A stretch of 64,000 nt of DNA from Nesterenkonia lutea (GCF_014873955.1 NZ_JADBED010000001.1:682001-746000), one strand, 5' to 3'. Shown: positions 8,819-18,113, counted from the stretch's first letter. Translations and numbers: made by a program. The notes: generated from the letters alone by a model not told the origin.

Positions 8819-10104
8819 TGTCCCACGGCATGACCGGTGCAGAGCTGGAGGCGAGGCAGCTGGCCTTCATGGAGTCCTATGACGCCCATTCGCCGGTGGC
8901 GGAGGCCATCCAGCACACCGGGGTCTATGCCACCAGCGTGCACCTCGAATCCCTGCAGCATCGGCCGGGGGCGGGCGTCACCGGGATCTACCGGGTCGCC
9001 ACCGGACGTCCGGTCCTGCCCCGCGGCGGACTGGCAGGGTCCTACGCCGAGACCTCCGACCACGTCGATGAGCTCTACGTGGGCATGACCACCGAGCCAG
9101 TGTCCGCCGATGCCGACGGGGTGGTGCAGTCGCACAGCCCCTATGGCAGGCTCTCCATCTGGCAGCACCCGCTGGACCCGGCTCTGCCCGGGCTGCGCAT
9201 CGCCTCCGACCCCGGCTCGGTCCGCAGCGTCTGGGGAGAGGGCCGTGACCTTCTCAGCCTCGAGACCATCAGCTACCGGCCGCTGCGGCGGGCCGTCATC
9301 GCTGCACAGTTCGACGACGGCACCCGCCTCTTCCTCAAGGTTCTGCGTGCCCGAAGGGCCGATCAGCTCCATACTCGTCACCGGCTCCTGCTCGATGCGG
9401 GAGTGCCCACCGCGGTGCCGGTCCGGGAGCCCGTGAGTGATGTGGTCGCGCTGCGCGAGGGTCCGGGGGAGTCCCTGGCCGAGTACTTCCTCGCCGACGG
9501 GGCCGCCGCGACGCTGCCGGAGCAGTTCATCGACCTGCTCGAGCGGCTGCCGACGAAGGTCATGGCTCTTCCCTCGCGGGAGGCCTGGACCGATAGGCTC
9601 TCGGCCTACGCAACGGCTGCCGCCTCGGCGCTCCCGGGGGAGACCACCCGAATCCGGGCCTTGGCGGCGCATATCAGCGCGGCGCTCCCACAGACTGACC
9701 GCGGCCCGGTGGTTCCCACCCACGGAGACTTCTACGAGGCCAATCTGCTCATGCACCAGGGCCAGGTCTCTGCGCTGCTCGACGTGGATTCGCTCGGCCC
9801 CGGACATCGTGTGGATGACCTCGCCTGTTTCCTCGGGCACATGGCGGTCCTGCCTGCTGTGGATTCCCGCTACGTCCATGTGCCCGCCGCCTTCCGACGT
9901 TTTGCCACGGGTTTTGCGGCCACTGTGGATCCGCGGGCGCTGCGAGTGCGCACCGCCTCGGTGGCGCTGTCACTGGTGGCGGGAGCTCGGGACACCCGCA
10001 GCCCGGCCTGGCACGGGAATGCCGAACACCGGCTGGCCTGTGCGGAGGCAGTGGTGGGACTTCGGGCGCCGAGTCCGGATCTGCCCGTCTGGCCCGAGCT
10101 CTAG
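8818..10104 (+). CDS. Phosphotransferase of the aminoglycoside/choline kinase fold
   Basis: 428 aa protein with a C-terminal APH-type kinase domain. PTHGDFYEANLL is the catalytic loop (Asp as base, Asn for metal) and LLDVDSLGPGHRVDDLA carries the metal-binding aspartate. An N-terminal region of about 170 residues with LLSLETISYRPLRRAV leads into the nucleotide-binding lobe. The substrate (sugar, amino alcohol or antibiotic) cannot be told from sequence; housekeeping use is more likely than resistance because no resistance context is near. Start overlaps the previous stop by one base. It runs into the convergent TPR gene with only four bases between the stops. Confidence 0.8.
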   Translation: MSHGMTGAELEARQLAFMESYDAHSPVAEAIQHTGVYATSVHLESLQHRPGAGVTGIYRVATGRPVLPRGGLAGSYAETSDHVDELYVGMTTEPVSADADGVVQSHSPYGRLSIWQHPLDPALPGLRIASDPGSVRSVWGEGRDLLSLETISYRPLRRAVIAAQFDDGTRLFLKVLRARRADQLHTRHRLLLDAGVPTAVPVREPVSDVVALREGPGESLAEYFLADGAAATLPEQFIDLLERLPTKVMALPSREAWTDRLSAYATAAASALPGETTRIRALAAHISAALPQTDRGPVVPTHGDFYEANLLMHQGQVSALLDVDSLGPGHRVDDLACFLGHMAVLPAVDSRYVHVPAAFRRFATGFAATVDPRALRVRTASVALSLVAGARDTRSPAWHGNAEHRLACAEAVVGLRAPSPDLPVWPEL

Positions 10105-10108
10105 CAGG

Positions 10109-11848
10109 TCAGCTTCGCATGCGCCGCTTGAGCCGGGTCAACTTCCGGCGCAGATCCGCGGCCGCCTCTGCCTTGCCCTGATGCATCAGCGCCTGGATCT
10201 GCCCCTCCAGGGCGTCCGCCATGAGCGAGGGGCTCGCCTCCCGCTCGTCAGTGGACATCCGGAAGATGGTCTCGGCCTCATCGGCGCGTCCCATCTCCAG
10301 CAGCACCTTGGCCGCGAAGACCTCGGAGTCCCCGGCCGCGTCCTCGTCCCCGGCCTCGGCGAAGAGATCGGCGGCCTCCAATCCGGCGGCCACGGCCTTG
10401 GAGCCCTCACCCAGTGCGGTCCAGCCCCGGGCGAGTGAATCGGTGATGTCGGCCCGCTGCCAGGTGGTTCCATGCTCCGTCGCCAGGGCCAGCGCGCGGT
10501 CCAGGTGATCGATGCCGGTCTGATCCTCGGCGCGGGTGAGCAGGTGTCCCAGGGAATGCAGCGCCTGCAGCAGGACCAGCGGATCCATGTCCTCGGTCCG
10601 CTCGACCAATCCCAGCCCCTGTTCGTAGTGGCTCCGGGCCAGATCCAGGCGTTCCAGCGATGCCGCCAGGGCCCCGGCGGCGAGGTGTGCGCGGGCCGCC
10701 TCTTCGGATTCGTCCACCTCGAGGAACAGCTCGGCGGCCTCGTTCCAGTGCGACATGGCCTCGACTGGGCGCTTGAGCTGCGTGACGGCATGGCCGAGAC
10801 CCATCAGCGCCCGCGCGCGGGTGGAACGATCCTCGGCGGTTCCGGCCAGTCGCACGGAGAGCGCATCGAGGACCTTCTCGGCCTCGGCATGGTCCTCGAG
10901 CTCCAGAAGCTGCTGCCCGAGTGCCAGGCTGAGCAGACGGGATTCGCTGAACTCCCCGAGCTCTGCCTGCTGGACGGCGATCCGCCAGGCGAGCACGGAG
11001 GCCTCGCCGTCGTCCTCTTCGCTGGTCAGACCGGCCAGCAGAGCGGCGGCAGAGGCGGCGCCCTTGCGGACCTGGGCGGCGGCGTAGAGCTCCACCGAGG
11101 TCAGCGCGGCCTCGATGGCCTGTGCATTGCGGTCCTCGTGATGGTGGATGGTGGCCTTGAGCATGGCCATCGCCCCGCGGACTGCGCGGTTGGTCGGCGC
11201 GGCGAGCACGAGTTCGGCGGTGCTGAGTGACTCCTGCGGCTCCCCGCAGAGCAGCAGCGCGTGGGCGAGGAACATCCGGGCACCGGCAAGCGCCTCCGGA
11301 TGATCAAGCTGCTCCAGGATCTCGCAGGTCTCCCGGACCAGCGGCAGCGTGGCCTCGGGTCCCTCGTCCTGGAGCCGCCGCACCGCCAGCGAGGAGAGCA
11401 CATCGGCCAGCTCCGCGGAAGCGGACCCTGAGGGCTCATCCTCGGCACGCAGGTCTTCGGCGACGCGGGACAGGATCTCGCCCTCCACCCGGTCTGGCTC
11501 GCGCAGCAGCATGGCCCCGAGCTCCTCCTCCACCCGCGCCTGGCGGAAGCGGCCGAGCCGGCGCAGGAGGTCGATGCGCTGGGCGCAGAAGGGGGCGGCG
11601 GCGTCGGAGTCTCCGCGCATCTCGTGGACCCCGGCGAGCAGGCGCAGCAGCATGAGCTGATTCTCCGGCTCCTGCCCTCCGGGTGAGAGCAGACCGGCCT
11701 GGGCCGCCTCGGCGGCGCTGCGGTACCGCTCGCCGTAGGCGCCCTCGTAGGCCAGATCCAGCCAGCCGCGGGCATCCTGTGCGGACAGGGCTGTCCCACC
11801 GGCGGCCTGGAGCAGAGCCGTCAGACGCGGTATCAGCGGACTCGTCAT
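10109..11848 (-). CDS. Tetratricopeptide-repeat protein of unknown function
   Basis: About 579 aa, almost entirely alpha-helical with TPR-like repeats rich in Ala, Leu and Glu (for example ARALMGLGHAVTQLKRPVEA and ALHSLGHLLTRAEDQTGIDH). There is no signal peptide and no membrane helix, so a cytosolic scaffold is expected. Partners are unknown. A TACTCT box lies seven bases before the ATG at 11848, which supports a leaderless start there over the in-frame GTG at 11854. It is divergent from the lipoprotein gene at 11895 with only 46 bases between starts, so the two promoters lie in one small region. Confidence 0.75.
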   Translation of the reverse strand: MTSPLIPRLTALLQAAGGTALSAQDARGWLDLAYEGAYGERYRSAAEAAQAGLLSPGGQEPENQLMLLRLLAGVHEMRGDSDAAAPFCAQRIDLLRRLGRFRQARVEEELGAMLLREPDRVEGEILSRVAEDLRAEDEPSGSASAELADVLSSLAVRRLQDEGPEATLPLVRETCEILEQLDHPEALAGARMFLAHALLLCGEPQESLSTAELVLAAPTNRAVRGAMAMLKATIHHHEDRNAQAIEAALTSVELYAAAQVRKGAASAAALLAGLTSEEDDGEASVLAWRIAVQQAELGEFSESRLLSLALGQQLLELEDHAEAEKVLDALSVRLAGTAEDRSTRARALMGLGHAVTQLKRPVEAMSHWNEAAELFLEVDESEEAARAHLAAGALAASLERLDLARSHYEQGLGLVERTEDMDPLVLLQALHSLGHLLTRAEDQTGIDHLDRALALATEHGTTWQRADITDSLARGWTALGEGSKAVAAGLEAADLFAEAGDEDAAGDSEVFAAKVLLEMGRADEAETIFRMSTDEREASPSLMADALEGQIQALMHQGKAEAAADLRRKLTRLKRRMRS

Positions 11849-11861
11849 CTGCACCAGAGTA
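11849..11861 (-). promoter_or_regulatory. Leaderless -10 promoter of the TPR gene
   Basis: TACTCT on the minus strand, seven bases upstream of the ATG at 11848. Confidence 0.55.
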
Positions 11862-11881
11862 TCCCTGATCCTGCGTCATCG

Positions 11882-11894
11882 TAGAATGGCGGCT
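11882..11894 (+). promoter_or_regulatory. Leaderless -10 promoter of the lipoprotein gene
   Basis: TAGAAT, seven bases, then ATG at 11895. It faces away from the TPR promoter 20 bases to the left. Confidence 0.6.
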
Positions 11895-12857
11895 ATGACT
11901 TCCAGCCCCCGTGCGCCTCGGCGTGTCCGCCGCGTCCCGGGGCTGACCGCCATCGCCGCGGCGGCCGCTCTCGCCGTGGTGGGCTGCTCCCCTCCGCCGG
12001 CTGCGGAGGAGCCCACGGGCAGCGCCGCAGAGCGTGCCTGGACGATCGAGGTGGGGGAGCATGAGCTGGACCAGACCATCGCCAATGTCTACGCGCTGGC
12101 ACTGACCTCGCGGGACTCGCCCACCGTGGTCGAGCCGCGTGATCGGGAGCCGGGGGAGATGGTCGATGACGGCGAGGCCGATCTGGTGATCGGACGCACC
12201 ATGGCGCTCGCGCAGCAGCTGGACCAGGAAGGCTGGGCCGAACTTGATCAGCCCAGCTCAGCGGATCTGCTGGCACTCATCGCCGGTGGCCTGCAGCAGG
12301 GTTCGGAGCTGCTGGAGCCTTCGGCCGCAGTGCTGGAGAGCGCCCTGGTCATCACCTCGGTCACTGCGGAGGAGCTGGAGCTCCCCACCGCCGGTGAAGT
12401 GGATGCGCCCGAGTTCGCCGACGCCTGCGATGAGCTGCGGATCGGGGTGCGCCCGGACCTGCCCGATCCCGCTCCGCTGCTGGCCGAGGTCTACGACTGC
12501 GAACCGGCGGCGATCTCGGTGGCCGGGGAGGAGGATTTGGTCCGCGACGTCATCACCGCAGAACTGGATGCGGCGATCCTCACCGCGTCCCATCCCAGCA
12601 TCGAGGAGCAGGCGCTCGTGGCGCTGGCGGACGCTGAGCGAGCCTTCCCGCAGGAGCAGTTCGTCCCGGTGGTCTCCACCGAGGTGGCCGAGGAGGTGCC
12701 CGATGTGACGACCGAGCTGGCCCAGGCTCTGGACGACGACGCCCTGGTCACCCTGCGCCGGCTCACCGCCGGCGAACAGGGACTCAGCCCACAGGAGGCC
12801 GCCGAGTACTGGCTGGTCCAGGAGGGGTTCATCGCGGAGCCCGAGGACTGGGGCTGA
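11895..12857 (+). CDS. Lipoprotein resembling glycine betaine/choline binding proteins (OpuAC/ProX-like)
   Basis: About 320 aa secreted lipoprotein: a basic N-terminus (RRVRRVPG), a hydrophobic stretch and the lipobox VVGC. The rest resembles type-2 periplasmic binding proteins of the OpuAC group. The first conserved block reads VGEHELDQTIANVYALAL, a segment GEADLVIGRT follows, and the end has PQEAAEYWLVQEGFI like the C-terminal helix of ProX proteins. Conserved aromatic-cage residues are not obvious, so ligand binding may have changed. No ABC permease or ATPase of the osmoprotectant family lies beside it; the ABC genes on the other strand belong to the DrrAB class. Assignment is by motif resemblance only. 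Confidence 0.55.
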   Translation: MTSSPRAPRRVRRVPGLTAIAAAAALAVVGCSPPPAAEEPTGSAAERAWTIEVGEHELDQTIANVYALALTSRDSPTVVEPRDREPGEMVDDGEADLVIGRTMALAQQLDQEGWAELDQPSSADLLALIAGGLQQGSELLEPSAAVLESALVITSVTAEELELPTAGEVDAPEFADACDELRIGVRPDLPDPAPLLAEVYDCEPAAISVAGEEDLVRDVITAELDAAILTASHPSIEEQALVALADAERAFPQEQFVPVVSTEVAEEVPDVTTELAQALDDDALVTLRRLTAGEQGLSPQEAAEYWLVQEGFIAEPEDWG

Positions 12858-12862
12858 GCAGC

Positions 12863-13735
12863 TCAGCCCAGACGCCGACCGATCCGGCTCGTTCCGAGGA
12901 GCAGAAACCCGACGAAGAGCACCAGGAACACCAGCCAGATGATCCCCTCGGAGACCTCCACGTCACCGATGTGCGGCACCATTCCGTATGCCGCGTAGAT
13001 GGTCTCGACGCCCTGCGGGTCTCCGTCGGTGAGCGTGTTCACCGTCTCTCGGGTGTAGGGCACGCGCATGAGGGTCGCGGCCTGGTTGATGGGCAGGACG
13101 TTGATGAACGTGACGACTGCGCCGGGCAGCGTGCTGACGGTGACATAAGCCGCTGCCAGGAAGCCTCCCGCGGTGCCGACGATGGTCCCCACGGACATGA
13201 AGACCGGGTGAGACCGGATGAACGTGACGACGAAGCTCCATATCGCGGAGAAGAGCAGACAGAAGCCGATCACGTAGCCCAGCGACCGTGCCATGTCAGC
13301 CGGGCTGAGCACGACGCCGTCGCCGATCCACATGTAGAGCTGACTCAGCACCAGCACGACAGTGCTCAGTGAGGCAGAGATGATGAAGGCCCCGAGCAGA
13401 TATCCGGCGATCACATCGAAGCGGCTCAGCGGAGTGACCAGAAAGTCTCGGAACCGATCTGTGGCGCGGTCTTCGACGAAGACGGCCAGGGCTGAGAGGC
13501 TGGTCGTCATCGTGGTGATCATGGCGATGTTCCCCAGCACCCAGCTGTTCACGAAGGCGTCGATGCTCTCCGGCTCTGCCTGGGGCACGTTCGTCCCCAG
13601 CGCCTCCACCTGCATGGTCGAGAGGAAGGCCATGTAGAGCACGAAGAGGATGATCGCTGCCACCAGGGAGAAGAAGATGGCGGCCGGGTCGCGGAAGAAG
13701 ATGAGCAGGTTGCGCCGGGTCAGGTGGTAGATCAC
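12863..13735 (-). CDS. ABC-2 type exporter permease
   Basis: 290 aa membrane protein with about six helices, beginning MIYHLTRRNLLIFFRDPAAIFFS, the typical entry of ABC-2 (DrrB-like) permeases. The central segment AVFVEDRATDRFRDFLVTPLSR is the conserved coupling region of this family. It forms an exporter with the ATPase encoded directly upstream, whose stop it overlaps by GTGA. Substrate unknown; drug, lipid or polysaccharide export are the family options. It ends five bases from the convergent lipoprotein gene. Confidence 0.88.
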   Translation of the reverse strand: MIYHLTRRNLLIFFRDPAAIFFSLVAAIILFVLYMAFLSTMQVEALGTNVPQAEPESIDAFVNSWVLGNIAMITTMTTSLSALAVFVEDRATDRFRDFLVTPLSRFDVIAGYLLGAFIISASLSTVVLVLSQLYMWIGDGVVLSPADMARSLGYVIGFCLLFSAIWSFVVTFIRSHPVFMSVGTIVGTAGGFLAAAYVTVSTLPGAVVTFINVLPINQAATLMRVPYTRETVNTLTDGDPQGVETIYAAYGMVPHIGDVEVSEGIIWLVFLVLFVGFLLLGTSRIGRRLG

Positions 13736-14637
13736 GCGGGAGGTCCCCCTCGGGTGATGTTCAGGAACACGTCGTCCATCGTTCCGTGGCGGAATTCGAA
13801 GTCGGAGATGTCCGGCTCGAAGCGCTTCAGGATCTGCATCGCCTCTCGCCAGTCCTCCACCGCGAGCGATCTCTCGGCGCCCCGGGGCACGGCAGCATGG
13901 CTGAACGCGGTGTCGAACGCCTCGCAGGAGTTCAGGGTGAGCCGCAGCTCGTCACGACTGTGCTCGGCACGCAGCCGGCTGGGTGTTCCGGACGCGACGA
14001 TGCGACCGTGATCGATGATGAAGACCTGGTCCGCCCGCTCGGTCTCCTCCATGTAGTGCGTGGTGAGGAAGATTGTCAGCCCCAGGGAGCGTTGGAGCTC
14101 CGTCACCGTGTCCCAGACTCGCTCTCTGGAATCAGGATCCAGGCCGGTGGTGGGCTCGTCCAGGAACAACAGCTTCGGATCATGCAGCAGAGCCCGCACG
14201 ATGTCAGCCCGACGCCGCTGTCCTCCGGAGAGACTGCCGTAGCGCTGGTCGAGGAACTCTTCGACCTCGAGCACCTCGGAGAGTTCTCCCATCCGTCGCC
14301 TCGCAGCGGCGCTGCTCATCCCATACAGACTTCCGCGGATGAGCAGGTTCTCCCGCACGGAGAGGATCGGGTCCAGCAGCGAGTCCTGGAAGACGACACC
14401 GATGGATCGGCGGATGCGGCGATCGCTGTGCCCGACCCGGTGTCCCAGCACCGAGACCTCGCCGGAGGTGGGCCGTTTCAAGGTGGTCAGACAGCTGATG
14501 GTGGTGGACTTCCCGGCACCGTTGGTGCCGAGGAAGGCGAAGGTCGACCCCTCATCGACGTCGAAGGACAGATCGTCGACGGCGGTGTGGGATCCGTATC
14601 TCTTCGTGAGACCGCTGACACTGATCACGGGTTCCAC
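13732..14637 (-). CDS. ABC transporter ATP-binding protein (DrrA-like)
   Basis: About 301 aa ATPase. Walker A GTNGAGKST, signature LSGGQRRR, Walker B LLFLDEP and the H-loop TTHYMEETERAD are all intact. The C-terminal 80 residues are the usual DrrA extension. The open frame reaches 14739, but the GTG at 14637 is chosen: GGAG lies six bases upstream and VISVSGLTKRYG begins right after, as in homologues. Overlaps the permease gene by four bases. A short inverted repeat lies in front of it (14667-14681). Confidence 0.9.
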   Translation of the reverse strand: MEPVISVSGLTKRYGSHTAVDDLSFDVDEGSTFAFLGTNGAGKSTTISCLTTLKRPTSGEVSVLGHRVGHSDRRIRRSIGVVFQDSLLDPILSVRENLLIRGSLYGMSSAAARRRMGELSEVLEVEEFLDQRYGSLSGGQRRRADIVRALLHDPKLLFLDEPTTGLDPDSRERVWDTVTELQRSLGLTIFLTTHYMEETERADQVFIIDHGRIVASGTPSRLRAEHSRDELRLTLNSCEAFDTAFSHAAVPRGAERSLAVEDWREAMQILKRFEPDISDFEFRHGTMDDVFLNITRGGPPA

Positions 14638-14666
14638 AGATGCTCCGTTCTTCAGTCCCCTCCATT

Positions 14667-14681
14667 GAGCTATATATGCTC
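14667..14681. promoter_or_regulatory. Small inverted repeat in the ABC/alaA divergent region
   Basis: GAGC-TATATAT-GCTC, an AT-rich centre with 4-base arms in an otherwise GC-rich gap. It could be an operator or simply part of the ABC promoter. Confidence 0.3.
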
Positions 14682-14765
14682 CTCGGTGGCAAGGGTCCGT
14701 GAGACGGACGCCGAAGCGGATCGACTCTCCGAGCGTCATCTCCCGCCCTGCGGTCGCGCATAGGG

Positions 14766-14777
14766 CACAATCTGTTC
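14766..14777 (+). promoter_or_regulatory. Probable leaderless -10 promoter of the first alaA copy
   Basis: CACAAT, six bases, ATG at 14778. Same geometry as the other leaderless starts, with C in place of the first T. Confidence 0.4.
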
Positions 14778-16016
14778 ATGGAGGAATTCGAGGACTTCAC
14801 CCAGGCTCAGAAGCTCCGCAACGTCCGCTACGACGTGCGTGGCCCCATCGCGGTGGAGGCCGCCCGGCTTGAACGTGCCGGACATCGGATCACGAAGCTG
14901 AACATCGGCAACATGGCGCCGTTCGGCTTCGACGCGCCGGACGCGATCCTCGTGGACATGATCAAGAACCTGCCCACCTCACAGGGCTACTCAGAGTCAC
15001 AGGGCATCTACTCAGCCCGCACCGCGGTGGCGCAGTACTACCAGTCCCGCGGCATGCGTGACGCCGAGGTCTCGGACGTGATCCTGGGCAACGGCGTCTC
15101 CGAGCTGATCACCATGGTGCTGCAGGCGCTGATCAACCCGGGTGACGAGGTGCTCATCCCCGCCCCGGACTACCCGCTGTGGACGGGCATCACCACGCTG
15201 TGCAGCGGTCGCGCCGTGCATTACATCTGTGATGAGGACAATCACTGGTGGCCGGACCCGGAGGAGATCGAATCCAAGATCACCGACCGCACCAAGGCTC
15301 TGGTCATCATCAACCCGAACAACCCGACCGGCGCGGTCTACCCGCGGGAGATCCTCGAAGCGATGGTGGACATCTGCCGCCGACACAATCTGATGCTGCT
15401 CTCGGATGAGATCTACGAGAAGATCACCTTCGACGACGCCGAGATGATCAACGCCTGCACCCTGGCCGATGACGTCTTCACGATCACCTTCTCGGGTCTC
15501 TCCAAGACCTGGCGCGTGGCCGGATTCCGTTCCGGGTGGCTGTACATGTCGGGCCCGAAGCACCGGGCCAAGAACTACATCGAGGGCTTGAACCTGATGT
15601 CGAATCTGCGCATGTGCCCCAATGTTCCGGCCCAGCACGCCATCCAGACCGCACTCGGCGGCTACCAGTCAGTCGAGGAGTTCATCCGTCCCGGCGGCAG
15701 GATCTACGAGCAGCGCAATGTCGCCCACAAGCTGCTCTCCGAGATTGAAGGGGTGGACGTCCACCAGGCCGACGGCGCGCTGTACCTGTTCCCCAGGCTC
15801 GATCCGAAGATCTACCCGATCAAGAACGACGAGGCCTTCGTGATGGAGCTGCTGCGTCAGCAGAAGATCCTGGTCTCCCACGGACGTGCGTTCAATTGGA
15901 TCGACGACAACCACTTCCGCCTGGTCTCGCTGCCACCGGTGGAGGAGCTCGAAGAGGCGATCGCCGGCATCGCCGACTTCCTCGGCGCCTACCGCGACGC
16001 CTTCGCGCGCAGCTGA
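14778..16016 (+). CDS. alaA: Alanine transaminase (AlaA-type aminotransferase), copy 1
   Basis: 412 aa PLP-dependent class I/II aminotransferase closely resembling E. coli AlaA, which makes alanine from pyruvate and glutamate. YDVRGPI near the start, LNIGNMAPFGF, GNGVSEL, APDYPLW, NPNNPTGAVYP and the Schiff-base lysine in SGLSKTWRVAGFRSGW (K243) are conserved. One family position differs: LNIGNMAP has Met where copy 2 and E. coli have Pro. A second, nearly identical gene follows 89 bases later, a tandem duplication. Confidence 0.92.
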   Translation: MEEFEDFTQAQKLRNVRYDVRGPIAVEAARLERAGHRITKLNIGNMAPFGFDAPDAILVDMIKNLPTSQGYSESQGIYSARTAVAQYYQSRGMRDAEVSDVILGNGVSELITMVLQALINPGDEVLIPAPDYPLWTGITTLCSGRAVHYICDEDNHWWPDPEEIESKITDRTKALVIINPNNPTGAVYPREILEAMVDICRRHNLMLLSDEIYEKITFDDAEMINACTLADDVFTITFSGLSKTWRVAGFRSGWLYMSGPKHRAKNYIEGLNLMSNLRMCPNVPAQHAIQTALGGYQSVEEFIRPGGRIYEQRNVAHKLLSEIEGVDVHQADGALYLFPRLDPKIYPIKNDEAFVMELLRQQKILVSHGRAFNWIDDNHFRLVSLPPVEELEEAIAGIADFLGAYRDAFARS

Positions 16017-16105
16017 CCGCTGGCCGTGTCAGACGTTCAGCATATGAAACAGTAGGGGCTCTCCCACCCGGAAAGGTGCAGGATAGAACAGTGCGCAACC
16101 TCAGG

Positions 16106-17344
16106 ATGCAGGAATTCGAAGACTTCACCCAGTCGCCCAAGCTCCAGGACGTCAGGTATGACGTGCGCGGGCCGATCGCCCAGGAGGCCGCCCGGCTGGA
16201 GCGCGAGGGGCACGCGATCACGCGGCTGAACATCGGCAACCCGGCCCCCTTCGGCTTCGAGGCGCCGGACTCCATCCGGATGGCGATGATCAGCAACCTC
16301 GCCGATGCGCAGGGCTACTCTGACTCGCAGGGAATCTACTCGGCGCGGATCGCAGTGGCCCAGTACTACCAGGCCCGCGGAATGACGGACGCCGACCCTT
16401 CCGACATCTACCTGGGCAACGGGGTCTCCGAGCTGATCTCGATGGTGCTCCAGGCCATGCTGGCCCCCGGCGACGAGGTGCTCATCCCCGCCCCGGACTA
16501 CCCGCTGTGGACCGGAGCAACCACTCTGGCCGGTGGCCGTGCGGTGCACTACATCTGCGACGAGGACAACAGCTGGTGGCCGGACCCGGAGGAGATCGAA
16601 TCCAAGGTCACCGATCGGACCAAGGCGCTGGTGATCATCAATCCGAACAACCCGACCGGTGCCGTGTACCCGCGGGAGATCCTCGAAGCGATGGTGGACA
16701 TCTGCCGCCGACACAACCTGATGCTGCTCTCGGATGAGATCTACGAGAACATCACCTTCGACGGCGCCGAGATGGTCAACGCCTGCACGCTCTCCGATGA
16801 TGTCTTCACGATCACCTTCTCGGGTCTCTCCAAGACCTGGCGCGTGGCCGGATTCCGTTCGGGCTGGATCTACGTCTCGGGACCCACGTACCGGGCCAAG
16901 AACTATCTCGAGGGACTCACCCTGCTGATGAACATGCGCATGTGCGCCAATGTTCCGGCCCAGCACGCCATCCAGGCCGCGCTCGGCGGCCACCAGTCCA
17001 TCGAGGACCTGATCGACCCGGGTGGGCGCCTCTTCGAGCAGCGCGAAACGGCCTATCGGCTCCTGCGGGAGATCGAAGGGGTCGACGTCCACCAGGCCGA
17101 CGGCGCGCTGTACCTGTTCCCCAGGCTCGATCCAGAGATCTACCCGATCGAGGACGATGAGAAGTTCGTCATCGAGCTGCTGCGCCAGCAGAAGATCCTG
17201 GTCTCCCACGGCCGTGCGTTCAACTGGATCGATGACAACCACTTCCGCCTGGTCACCCTGCCGAGCGTGGAGGATCTCGAGCACGCGATCGGCGGGATCG
17301 CGGAGTTCCTCGCCGAGTACCGGGACGCCGCTGTCCGCGCCTAG
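16106..17344 (+). CDS. alaA: Alanine transaminase (AlaA-type aminotransferase), copy 2
   Basis: 412 aa paralogue of the gene directly upstream, with the same motifs (LNIGNPAPFGF, APDYPLW, NPNNPTGAVYP, SGLSKTWRVAGFRSGW). Long stretches are identical at DNA level, including third codon positions, which points to recent duplication or gene conversion. Differences cluster at the N-terminus and around residues 260-350. The ATG at 16106 lines up with the start of copy 1; a GTG at 16091 is also possible. TAGAAC at 16084 is a candidate -10, so this copy may have its own promoter. An upstream open extension to 15896 lies inside copy 1 and is not used. Confidence 0.9.
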   Translation: MQEFEDFTQSPKLQDVRYDVRGPIAQEAARLEREGHAITRLNIGNPAPFGFEAPDSIRMAMISNLADAQGYSDSQGIYSARIAVAQYYQARGMTDADPSDIYLGNGVSELISMVLQAMLAPGDEVLIPAPDYPLWTGATTLAGGRAVHYICDEDNSWWPDPEEIESKVTDRTKALVIINPNNPTGAVYPREILEAMVDICRRHNLMLLSDEIYENITFDGAEMVNACTLSDDVFTITFSGLSKTWRVAGFRSGWIYVSGPTYRAKNYLEGLTLLMNMRMCANVPAQHAIQAALGGHQSIEDLIDPGGRLFEQRETAYRLLREIEGVDVHQADGALYLFPRLDPEIYPIEDDEKFVIELLRQQKILVSHGRAFNWIDDNHFRLVTLPSVEDLEHAIGGIAEFLAEYRDAAVRA

Positions 17345-17375
17345 CTGTACCGACCGCAGCGGTTCATCGAGTGAC

Positions 17376-18074
17376 TCACCCGCTTCGACCGTGCACCGGT
17401 CTGGCGTTGGCCGGGGGTTCTCCGACCTCGCCGACGGTATGGCCGCCACAGGGGGTCTTGGTCACGCTGGCCCGCTCGATGCGCGAGACGGTGAACCAGC
17501 GCATCGCCTCGCGCAGTCGGCACCACCCGACCAGGTGCCACTGGCCGTTCGTGGAGGCGAACAGCACCGGTTCGATGTCGCGCGTGGTCGTGGTCCCGTC
17601 TCCCGATGTGTAGCGAATACGGATCACTCGCTGCTCGGCCATCGCCTCCTCCAGCGCTGAGGTGATGGTGCGAGAGGGAGGGGGAGCCGTGTTGACCCAG
17701 ACGCGGCCGGCCAGCTCCTCGGCTCTCGCACGGGTCCTGGGATCGAGGACGCCCAGGATCTTCTGGATGCCGGTCGCCGCCAGATCGGCGTAGGGGGCAT
17801 CGGGCGCAGCGGAGACCGCTGCCATGAGCGCCACGGCCTGAGCCGGAGACAGGTTGACAGGTGGCAGGGACGCGCCTGCGGCCAAGCCGTAGCCGCCGCC
17901 CGGGCCTGGTCGCGACCAGAGAGGCGCCCCGCTGTTCTCCAGTGCAGCGAGATCTCGTTTGACGGTGCGCACGGACACCCCGAACTGACTCGCCAGCCGC
18001 TCGGCGGAGCAGCCCCGGGACCCGTTGCGGCGCAGGGTCTCGGAGAGGGCGTGGAGTCGTTCTGTTCGCTTCAC
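17376..18074 (-). CDS. WYL-domain transcriptional regulator (YafY/PafC type)
   Basis: About 232 aa. The N-terminal winged helix-turn-helix reads RLASQFGVSVRTVKRDLAAL, followed by a WYL ligand-binding domain ending WHLVGWCRLREAMRWF. WYL proteins sense a ligand (often nucleic acid or a small molecule) and repress or activate the neighbouring gene. The GTG at 18074 fits family starts (KRTERLHALSETLRR); an in-frame GTG at 18101 would add nine residues. It is divergent from the alpha/beta hydrolase gene, its likely target, and the gap contains repeated 7-mers. Confidence 0.85.
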   Translation of the reverse strand: MKRTERLHALSETLRRNGSRGCSAERLASQFGVSVRTVKRDLAALENSGAPLWSRPGPGGGYGLAAGASLPPVNLSPAQAVALMAAVSAAPDAPYADLAATGIQKILGVLDPRTRARAEELAGRVWVNTAPPPSRTITSALEEAMAEQRVIRIRYTSGDGTTTTRDIEPVLFASTNGQWHLVGWCRLREAMRWFTVSRIERASVTKTPCGGHTVGEVGEPPANARPVHGRSG

Positions 18075-18113
18075 TGTTCGCCACACATCACTGTTCAGCA
18101 CGCAGCAGATTCA

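Noticed and set aside
17468..18084. Second frame overlapping the WYL regulator (247 codons)
   Set aside because: Arg/Pro/Gly-rich shadow; the regulator frame has clear HTH and WYL motifs.
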